Assembly: GCA_963669155.1 (NCBI GenBank)
Contig: OZ022591.1
Span: 10,464,081 to 10,528,080, forward strand
DNA from: Arbacia lixula
Taxonomy: Eukaryota > Echinodermata > Echinoidea > Arbacioida > Arbaciidae
DNA: 64,000 nucleotides
Reading direction: 5' to 3'
The position numbers were made by a program, and so were the translations under genes. The notes beneath the pieces are model-generated. The model worked only from the letters and a program-made list of their open reading frames with translations, was not told the origin of the DNA and did not search any database. Below are positions 61,501 to 64,000 of this stretch, in pieces. Every line of letters begins with the position of its first letter. The first letter of the stretch is position 1.

Positions 61501-64000
61501 TCAGCCCTTTGTGATATAGGCCTCTGGTCTGATCATTAAATACAGGAAAAGTATCATTTGAAAGAAAGGATCAAGTAGTGACTCGTGCATTCTGGGTGCA
61601 CTTTGGGTACAACTGTTAGAATGTACCCTATAAAGGGCCATAGCCTGTTGACTGCTACTTTTAAGAGTAGGCTTACTCGCATTTACTGGTCTGCTTATAA
61701 ACCATAGGGAGAACAAAATTTGGAAAGAGGGATAAGTAGTGCATTCTGGGAGCATTTTGGGTACAATCTTAAAGTGTGACATATTGAGGACTTCAGCTGG
61801 TTTATTGTTACTTTTAAAGTACTTACATTTACTTGTCCAGTTATAAACTACGGGAATTATTACTTGAAAATACTGGGAGCAATTTGAGCACAATTTTTAG
61901 AGTTTGACCAGTAGAGGGCTACAGCCAGTTACTTTAAGAGTACTTACATTTACTTGCTGGACGCTGCTCCAGCCCCTGGTGGCTGGCCTGGTCTGGGAAG
62001 AAGTTTGGTGGGAAGGGGTAGTTGGGTGTGGGCGTCGGCAGGTAACGTGGAGCTGCAGGCACCAACAGAATGGAGAAAAAAACAATGTTTATAGTCATGA
62101 TTATTCATTGGATATGATTTTATATCTCCTATTCAGAAAAATAAAATTGAGTTGAAATAAAGTTTTAATATACTTTGTATAAAGAAGGGACAACCCCAGT
62201 TGAACTGAATATGAAAATTGTAAAAATAATTAAAGCAATCTGCTCCTCTGACAGATGAAGTTATCTTCACTGGTGTGTAAGACATGACTACTTCCTACTT
62301 TCTTGAGCGGTCTTAATGCACAGGTGTAACTGAAAATGAGAGTGGTAGAAAGAATGGGAGCAACAAACTCCTCTGACAGGTACAGTTGGGCCTGAGATCA
62401 ACGTCACAGCTGATTGCAATGTAGTGCAGTCAGATTGCAATCAATGTATGGAGCTGATTGCATTTGATTGCAATCACTGTGCATTTGATCTCAGGCTCCA
62501 CTGTATAGGGACCAGTTTACACCGGTATCTAAAGGATGGTGAATATTTATACTCTGTTTAACTGATGTTTAACTGAGTATGAGAAAAAGGATCAAAGTGA
62601 ATAACTTTCATGGAAGGGGGGGGGGAATGGTGACAATTTTGTTTTGCCCTCTTGAGGGGTCTTTAAGGGGTCTGAACATGAATGTGGAAGAAGGACTCAA
62701 AGCGACTGACTTCTTTGACAGGAGAAGCGATCTGGACGGAGCTGGTAGCCGTCTTGGCAGGAGCAGAGGTAGGAACCTGGCGTGTTGGTGCAATCCTGCT
62801 CACACAGGTTGTTGTCTCTCAGCGCACATTCATCCACATCTGGAGAATAAAAGGAGTTTATTCAGTTAAAACATTAACTCCTAGCTCTATTATGTTAACA
62901 ATTGTAGGCAAGGGTAATGTGGTTCCGTCAAAGGCAATATATAATCGATATCCCCTAAAAGGACAGTACATATTCCTATTATGCCTCTGTAACAAAGTGG
63001 CAAGATAGCATTATATTTCCGGATCGTCTCCTTAACTCCTAGATTATTACTATTTCATGACTGTAGCTGCAACCCGCATTAGCTAAAACATATATTGTTG
63101 GATATCTTTCTAAGTTTCATCCTTAAGGTAGGAATGATTTTAGAATACCATAGGAAAATAAACCATAGGAAAAAACAAAGACTTCAGGAGAATTTCGGAA
63201 TACCAACCGAGGCGCTGAGAGTACTTAGAAGAAGAAGATGATATCAAGTTACTTACCTATGCAGGCACAGCCATCGTCACTAAGGAAGAAACCTGATCGA
63301 CAGCTGCAGCGATAGCTGCCCTTGGTGTTGGTGCAGGTATGGCCGGCAGCGCAACAGCTCTGGCCGATGCTGCACTCATCACGATCTGCATTGTAAGAAG
63401 AACAAGTACAAAAATAAATGACTAATTAAGTGCAATGACCTTTGACCTTTCAGGTATATTACCCAATATATCAACTGTTCACCATTGTACAGTGTTTGAT
63501 TGGAAATGGATTTTTGAATTCATATTCACTAATAAAAACATCAATTTTAGGCATTTTTTTGCAAAGTTTATTGACCTATGACCTATAACGAATTACATAC
63601 AGGTACCAAGTTTGAAGCAAATCCATTGAACAGTTTTTGGACAGACATTTTTGGCATTTTTTTTACAAAGGTCATTGACCTTCAACCATTGACCTTGGTC
63701 TGATTAGATCCAAATTTTACACAGTTCACTGGTTTCATAAACTACCTACAAGTATCAAGTCTGAAGCAAGTTTGTTAAATGGTTATATCATGCAAAATAT
63801 TGCATAAACTGATTCGTGATCTGACGGACCGATGGGTGGATGGACAACCCAAGAACGTCATGTGACCCACCTTGGCAATGCGTCTGGTCCAGGGACAGCT
63901 CATAGCCGAGAGGGCAGGAACACACCGGGCGGTTGGAGACCACGGAGCAGTTGAACTCACACTGGTGGTTCTCGCAGGGGTCGATGATCTCGTAATCCAA
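44562..64000 (-). CDS. MEGF6: MEGF6-like multiple-EGF-domain protein, 3' part (29 exons in view)
   Basis: A secreted or extracellular protein of EGF modules. In order on the minus strand: a partial EGF exon at the edge, two EGF exons (one clearly calcium-binding), a 35-residue proline-rich linker, 24 EGF/laminin-type repeats of 42-45 residues with eight cysteines each, and a 22-residue tail ending GDVGPNGF. All internal junctions are phase 1 and the 1221 visible residues stay in frame. MEGF6 has this layout (EMI, calcium-binding EGF repeats, linker, long EGF array, no membrane segment), and no membrane segment is seen here. MEGF10/11 and SREC proteins are alternatives, but they have a transmembrane region after the array. 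The N-terminus lies beyond 64000. Exons are listed separately and named A (last EGF repeat) to Z and AA, BB upstream. Confidence 0.9.
44712..44850. repeat. Dispersed repeat, copy 2 (see 30249)
   Basis: GTGCCACAAGTCTCTGTCCTGAGC-like core, then ACCAGTCAGTCAGG also present at about 30333. It lies in the last intron of the MEGF6-like gene. Confidence 0.5.
44901..45020. repeat. Two-copy tandem duplication, 60-bp period
   Basis: TAAAGAAAACTACCCGAAAC and CTAGAATGTAGAATTC recur exactly 60 bases apart, with about 10% difference. Confidence 0.92.
45270..45398 (-). CDS. MEGF6: MEGF6-like exon A (EGF repeat 24)
   Basis: 43 codons, phase 1-1. It begins [10 protein letters not shown], with eight cysteines in laminin-EGF spacing and [10 protein letters not shown] at the end. 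Donor ATG|GTAAGT, acceptor CTTCCAG. Confidence 0.9.
46050..46178 (-). CDS. MEGF6: MEGF6-like exon B (EGF repeat 23)
   Basis: 43 codons, phase 1-1. [10 protein letters not shown]...[12 protein letters not shown] with eight cysteines. Donor GTATGT, acceptor TCTGCAG. Confidence 0.9.
46950..47142. mobile_element. Long foldback element (MITE-like) in the intron between exons B and C
   Basis: Left arm 46950-47020 (GCCTAGGC...GTGCATGGA...CTGTCAACAAC...GGTAACACAGACTA) is complementary to right arm 47063-47142 with scattered mismatches, around a roughly 42-base centre. It lies about 80 bases upstream, in genomic coordinates, of exon C's donor. Confidence 0.85.
47221..47349 (-). CDS. MEGF6: MEGF6-like exon C (EGF repeat 22)
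   Basis: 43 codons, phase 1-1. [10 protein letters not shown]...[12 protein letters not shown] with eight cysteines. Donor GTAAGT, acceptor TCTGCAG. Confidence 0.9.
47801..47929 (-). CDS. MEGF6: MEGF6-like exon D (EGF repeat 21, nine cysteines)
   Basis: 43 codons, phase 1-1. [10 protein letters not shown]...[16 protein letters not shown]. The residue before cysteine 6 is an extra cysteine, making nine. A decayed copy of this exon's acceptor edge lies at about 48088-48134. Confidence 0.9.
48088..48134. repeat. Decayed copy of the exon D acceptor edge
   Basis: The 20 bases GGACATTCTGTGCAGGAAAT at 48115-48134 are identical to 47923-47942, which span the exon D acceptor. Weaker similarity extends into the exon side (GCAGTTC). 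The acceptor CTGCACAG survives but the exon copy is broken. Confidence 0.8.
48344..48841. mobile_element. MITE with ~160-bp inverted ends and TTAA target duplication (490 bp)
   Basis: The element spans 48348-48837, flanked by TTAA at 48344-48347 and 48838-48841. The termini are AGGGCCCCTGTCATCAAAAT and, on the complement of the right end, AGGTCCCCTGTCATCAAAAT. Similarity between the arms runs inward through ATGTCCTA to CTCAGCACTGATAAGCCCCG, about 160 bases at roughly 85-90% identity. TTAA duplication points to piggyBac or Kolobok-type transposases acting in trans; no protein is encoded. Confidence 0.92.
48875..49003 (-). CDS. MEGF6: MEGF6-like exon E (EGF repeat 20, two cysteines lost)
   Basis: 43 codons, phase 1-1. 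[20 protein letters not shown]... then [11 protein letters not shown]. Aligned with neighbouring repeats, cysteine 3 is Lys and cysteine 5 is Leu, so only six remain. Splice sites are normal and the frame is open, so the repeat is retained but structurally odd. Confidence 0.9.
49495..49623 (-). CDS. MEGF6: MEGF6-like exon F (EGF repeat 19)
   Basis: 43 codons, phase 1-1. [10 protein letters not shown]...[12 protein letters not shown] with eight cysteines. Donor ACCA|GTGAGT, acceptor TCTTCAG. Confidence 0.9.
50010..50085 (+). repeat. Dispersed repeat, copy 3 (LINE reverse-transcriptase-like)
   Basis: The plus strand translates as [17 protein letters not shown], resembling the GVPQGSVLGPLLF motif of LINE reverse transcriptases. 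It shares TGACGTAGGCGATCATGGAG with 30257. It lies in the intron just downstream of exon G's donor. Confidence 0.55.
50143..50271 (-). CDS. MEGF6: MEGF6-like exon G (EGF repeat 18)
   Basis: 43 codons, phase 1-1. [10 protein letters not shown]...[12 protein letters not shown] with eight cysteines. Donor GTAAGC, acceptor CATCGCAG. Confidence 0.9.
50514..50642 (-). CDS. MEGF6: MEGF6-like exon H (EGF repeat 17)
   Basis: 43 codons, phase 1-1. [10 protein letters not shown]...[12 protein letters not shown] with eight cysteines. Only a 242-base intron separates it from exon G. Confidence 0.9.
50914..51042 (-). CDS. MEGF6: MEGF6-like exon I (EGF repeat 16)
   Basis: 43 codons, phase 1-1. [10 protein letters not shown]...[12 protein letters not shown] with eight cysteines. 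Donor CTC|GTAAGT, acceptor TTACCCAG. The repeat is especially similar to exon H. Confidence 0.9.
51682..51810 (-). CDS. MEGF6: MEGF6-like exon J (EGF repeat 15)
   Basis: 43 codons, phase 1-1. [10 protein letters not shown]...[12 protein letters not shown] with eight cysteines. Donor GTAAGT, acceptor GGTTACAG. Confidence 0.9.
52010..52452. repeat. CT-rich simple-sequence tract, about 440 bp
   Basis: Imperfect TCTCTC, TCTG and CCCTCT units on the plus strand. Exon K's donor at 52453-52454 abuts it directly, so the intron transcript begins with a long GA-rich run. The long open frames across it on both strands are compositional. Confidence 0.92.
52455..52583 (-). CDS. MEGF6: MEGF6-like exon K (EGF repeat 14)
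   Basis: 43 codons, phase 1-1. [10 protein letters not shown]...[12 protein letters not shown] with eight cysteines. Donor CAG|GTGAGA runs straight into a GA-rich intron tract. Confidence 0.9.
52892..53017 (-). CDS. MEGF6: MEGF6-like exon L (EGF repeat 13)
   Basis: 42 codons, phase 1-1. [10 protein letters not shown]...[12 protein letters not shown] with eight cysteines. One residue is missing between cysteines 4 and 5 (CQNGVC), which keeps the frame. The first residue shared with the previous exon is Gly. Confidence 0.9.
53385..53460. repeat. (GAGAGGGA)n simple repeat
   Basis: About eight near-identical GAGAGGGA-type units between exons L and M. Confidence 0.92.
53547..53675 (-). CDS. MEGF6: MEGF6-like exon M (EGF repeat 12)
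   Basis: 43 codons, phase 1-1. [10 protein letters not shown]...[12 protein letters not shown] with eight cysteines. Donor GTAAGT, acceptor TTCCTAG. Confidence 0.9.
53815..53890 (+). repeat. Possible LINE 3' tail, decayed (see 23605)
   Basis: GGGTGCCCTTGTAAAGCAGT and CTACCCTGTTTTA then TAAATAAAG parallel the order of blocks at 23605-23697. Confidence 0.4.
54408..54536 (-). CDS. MEGF6: MEGF6-like exon N (EGF repeat 11)
   Basis: 43 codons, phase 1-1. [10 protein letters not shown]...[12 protein letters not shown] with eight cysteines. Donor GAGAG|GTACGG, acceptor TTCGTAG. Confidence 0.9.
54972..55100 (-). CDS. MEGF6: MEGF6-like exon O (EGF repeat 10)
   Basis: 43 codons, phase 1-1. [10 protein letters not shown]...[12 protein letters not shown] with eight cysteines. 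Donor GTGAGT, acceptor TTCTCAG. Confidence 0.9.
55144..55200. repeat. Dispersed repeat also found at 15104-15172
   Basis: TAGCCTAGCTTTCAGGC, GTTTGACATTT, ACTGAAAAA. A related inverted end (AACCTGGGAGCCAGGTTGT) occurs at about 55334, so the whole may be a roughly 210-bp MITE. Confidence 0.55.
55631..55759 (-). CDS. MEGF6: MEGF6-like exon P (EGF repeat 9)
   Basis: 43 codons, phase 1-1. [10 protein letters not shown]...[12 protein letters not shown] with eight cysteines. Donor GTAAGT, acceptor CTCCCAG. Confidence 0.9.
55850..56200. repeat. Dispersed repeat with an internal tandem duplication
   Basis: CATACAGGTACAAAGTTTGAAGCAA and related blocks match 63590 onward. A piece with GACAGACATCCCCAAAACAT occurs twice, at about 56025 and 56132. 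I recall similar sequences as a dispersed family in marine invertebrates. Confidence 0.6.
56370..56498 (-). CDS. MEGF6: MEGF6-like exon Q (EGF repeat 8)
   Basis: 43 codons, phase 1-1. [10 protein letters not shown]...[12 protein letters not shown] with eight cysteines. Donor ACG|GTAAGT, acceptor CTATAG. Two decayed copies of the acceptor edge follow at 56586 and 56980. Confidence 0.9.
56586..57020. repeat. Two decayed copies of the exon Q acceptor edge
   Basis: At about 56590, AGGCCGTAGCGACCAGTAGC matches exon Q's AGGCCATAGCGACCAGCAGC, and the flanking intron sequence matches too. At about 56985 a weaker copy (AGGCTATGG...CCAGC..TGCAGGCTACA) appears. Both are preceded by a shared GTGTTGTGA...TCAGGTAATA block (56548 and 56943), so the unit is a tandem duplication of roughly 400 bp with shorter internal copies. 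Confidence 0.75.
57057..57185 (-). CDS. MEGF6: MEGF6-like exon R (EGF repeat 7)
   Basis: 43 codons, phase 1-1. [10 protein letters not shown]...[12 protein letters not shown] with eight cysteines. Donor GTAAGT; the acceptor GTCTAG has a weak pyrimidine tract. Confidence 0.88.
57697..57822 (-). CDS. MEGF6: MEGF6-like exon S (EGF repeat 6)
   Basis: 42 codons, phase 1-1. [10 protein letters not shown]...[12 protein letters not shown] with eight cysteines. It is one residue short between cysteines 4 and 5 (CGGNEC). Confidence 0.9.
57840..57975. repeat. (ATC/ATT)n microsatellite
   Basis: Imperfect ATC, ATT and ATTATC units immediately upstream of exon S in the intron; interrupted and AT-rich. 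Confidence 0.9.
58005..58320. repeat. GA-rich tract with tandem AGAGTGAAAGAGAGG units
   Basis: It is purine-rich on the plus strand, so the intron transcript is pyrimidine-rich. Part of it (58150-58300) repeats a 15-base AGAGTGAAAGAGAGG unit nearly exactly. Confidence 0.92.
58354..58488 (-). CDS. MEGF6: MEGF6-like exon T (EGF repeat 5)
   Basis: 45 codons, phase 1-1. [10 protein letters not shown]...[14 protein letters not shown] with eight cysteines. Two extra residues lie between cysteines 6 and 7. Fragments of this exon are repeated in the intron at 58620-58850. Confidence 0.9.
58501..58860. repeat. (ATTG)n array with embedded fragments of exon T
   Basis: ATTG units run from 58501 to 58565. 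CTGCTCTCCATAGTGACCCTCA plus CATTCTGTGGAAGAATATTG at 58630-58677 is over 90% identical to the exon T acceptor edge at 58459-58505. TTACACATGGAGGCATCTA at about 58714 matches the inside of exon T (58417). A third, weaker copy starts near 58793. ATTG units follow each piece. Confidence 0.85.
59039..59173 (-). CDS. MEGF6: MEGF6-like exon U (EGF repeat 4)
   Basis: 45 codons, phase 1-1. [10 protein letters not shown]...[12 protein letters not shown] with eight cysteines. A longer loop (HPVHSLGC) lies between cysteines 4 and 5. The acceptor edge is duplicated at 59278. Confidence 0.9.
59278..59399. repeat. Tandem copy of the exon U acceptor edge (about 135-bp period)
   Basis: CACCTGCTGCC..AG.AGTAGTC, CAAGCTGTA, TTCCATGTATTTAACCATC and GAGAGGGATTTAAAT at 59278-59398 follow the same order as 59143-59266. 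The acceptor site is kept, but the exon fragment is cut short. Confidence 0.88.
59400..59757. repeat. Three partial tandem copies of the exon V donor edge (117-119 bp units)
   Basis: Each unit starts TTGGTTGCATTGTGATCCAA (59398, 59524, 59641), like the end of exon V at 59760, and continues through TAGCCCAAACTG into a CACATACACA tract and CCACTTACG. Two units keep an intact GTAAGT donor (at 59521-59522 and 59638-59639). The units lack the rest of the exon and an acceptor. Confidence 0.92.
59759..59887 (-). CDS. MEGF6: MEGF6-like exon V (EGF repeat 3)
   Basis: 43 codons, phase 1-1. [10 protein letters not shown]...[12 protein letters not shown] with eight cysteines. The DRRWATC stretch is unlike the usual D..TG.C. 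Donor AAC|GTAAGT is followed by two decoy copies of itself. Confidence 0.9.
60393..60521 (-). CDS. MEGF6: MEGF6-like exon W (EGF repeat 2)
   Basis: 43 codons, phase 1-1. [10 protein letters not shown]...[12 protein letters not shown] with eight cysteines. Donor ATG|GTAAGT, acceptor CTCTTTAG. Confidence 0.9.
60570..60650. repeat. Possible distant copy of the exon T acceptor edge
   Basis: TGTTGTCCGTAGTGGCCATCAC then GTATTATGTGGGTCAGGAA and GATTGATTGATTT parallel the exon T edge and its ATTG flank, 2 kb away. It is strongly diverged. Confidence 0.5.
60828..61060. repeat. C-rich tract with possible copies of the exon X donor edge
   Basis: CTCAC followed by an ATTA/TTAC motif and CCCCTCC recurs at about 60832 and 60953, resembling the true exon X edge at 61057-61090. 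Poly(C) runs up to 14 bases (61022-61035) lie between. The similarity is suggestive only. Confidence 0.45.
61062..61193 (-). CDS. MEGF6: MEGF6-like exon X (EGF repeat 1 of the array)
   Basis: 44 codons, phase 1-1. [10 protein letters not shown]...[12 protein letters not shown] with eight cysteines (CSDC spacing is one longer). It is the first module after the linker. Confidence 0.9.
61580..61860. repeat. Two partial copies of the exon Y donor edge (about 120-160 bp units)
   Basis: CATTCTGGG.GCA.TTTGGGTACAA, then CTACTTTTAAGAGTA and CATTTACT, recur from 61589 and 61743, ahead of the genuine edge at 61929-61960. The nearer copy keeps an intact donor (AAGTACTTACATTTACTTG at 61818-61836). Confidence 0.85.
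61948..62052 (-). CDS. MEGF6: MEGF6-like exon Y (proline-rich linker)
   Basis: 35 codons, phase 1-1, with no cysteine. [20 protein letters not shown] then [10 protein letters not shown]. It separates the calcium-binding EGF part from the EGF array. Donor AAAT|GTAAGT, acceptor CCTGCAG. The phase fits its neighbours exactly, which supports the call. Confidence 0.78.
62383..62503. mobile_element. Tiny TA-flanked inverted-repeat element (121 bp)
   Basis: TACAGTTGGGCCTGAGATCA at 62381-62400 pairs with 62486-62505 at 18 of 20 positions, with TA at both outer ends, as for Tc1/mariner-type MITEs. Internal TGATTGCA words also form inverted pairs. Confidence 0.7.
62711..62839 (-). CDS. MEGF6: MEGF6-like exon Z (calcium-binding EGF)
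   Basis: 43 codons, phase 1-1. It starts [13 protein letters not shown] and has [10 protein letters not shown]...FSC. The D-x-D-E start and the N..G.Y core are the calcium-binding EGF signature. The donor GTCAGT is weaker than the others. Confidence 0.9.
63257..63385 (-). CDS. MEGF6: MEGF6-like exon AA (EGF, probably calcium-binding)
   Basis: 43 codons, phase 1-1. [18 protein letters not shown], then [20 protein letters not shown]. It has the calcium-binding EGF signature, with adjacent cysteines (SCC) giving a fibulin-like spacing. Confidence 0.9.
   Translation of the reverse strand: MVMSAASARAVALPAIPAPTPRAAIAAAVDQVSSLVTMAVPA
63450..63865. repeat. Dispersed repeat abutting the exon BB donor
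   Basis: TACAGGTACCAAGTTTGAAGC at about 63598 and ACCTACAAGTATCAAGTCTG at about 63744 are related pieces, also matching 55870. The repeat runs to GATGGACAACCCAAGAACGT, a few bases from exon BB's donor, so it forms the 5' end of that intron. Confidence 0.6.
63871..64000 (-). CDS. MEGF6: MEGF6-like exon BB (EGF, partial at window edge)
   Basis: At least 130 bases, running off the window. [18 protein letters not shown], then [19 protein letters not shown]. It is an EGF module with a six-cysteine core. Donor CAAG|GTGGGT. The acceptor and the upstream exons (expected EMI domain and more EGF modules) are outside the window. Confidence 0.88.

Noticed and set aside
1-64000. Bacterial contamination, operons or ribosomal RNA genes
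   Set aside because: Spliced animal genes run through both ends of the window and no rRNA-like sequence was seen.

Overview
The window looks like nuclear DNA from an invertebrate animal. Both genes are split into small exons with GT-AG introns (one GC-AG), the background is AT-rich, and animal-type repeats are abundant (Ty3/gypsy, LINE, Tc1/mariner, tRNA-derived SINE, MITEs). Some repeats resemble families I remember from echinoderms, so a sea urchin or starfish-like animal is my best guess; that part is inference.

Layout: (1) 0.25-14.8 kb, plus strand: a complete cyclin L gene (CCNL1/2 family), 10 coding exons and about 527 residues, with a perfect NRF1-type palindrome just upstream, a two-fold cyclin core and a C-terminal RS domain held in one GC-rich exon. 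(2) 15.5-18.8 kb: a broken Ty3/gypsy element on the minus strand, interrupted by a 1.35 kb DNA transposon with 35-bp inverted ends and an 11-bp target duplication. (3) 19-44 kb: gene-poor and repeat-rich. It holds a decayed Tc1/mariner copy, two tRNA-like sequences, several LINE pieces, tandem satellites at 30.9 and 39.8 kb, MITEs, and a decayed minus-strand gene whose two clearest exons resemble the TMEM53/DUF829 family. (4) 44.5-64 kb, minus strand: the 3' two-thirds of a MEGF6-like gene. It has 29 exons in view: a partial EGF exon at the window edge, two EGF exons that look calcium-binding or related, a proline-rich linker, 24 consecutive eight-cysteine EGF exons and a short terminal exon. 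Every internal junction is phase 1, and the 1221 visible residues form one unbroken reading frame.

The most striking signal is in the MEGF6-like introns. At least six exons (D, Q, T, U, V and Y in my naming, possibly X) have one or more partial, decayed tandem copies of their own exon edge and splice site in the adjacent intron. Some copies keep an intact donor or acceptor. This looks like repeated tandem duplication across splice junctions in a gene that was itself built by exon duplication. Other items for follow-up are a GC-AG intron and possible stop-introducing exons in cyclin L, a TTAA-flanked MITE with very long inverted repeats, a small two-copy TTAA MITE family, and one EGF repeat that has lost two cysteines next to one that has gained one.

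The two real genes are unrelated in function (a nuclear splicing/transcription cyclin and a secreted EGF-repeat protein) and converge on the repeat-rich spacer.
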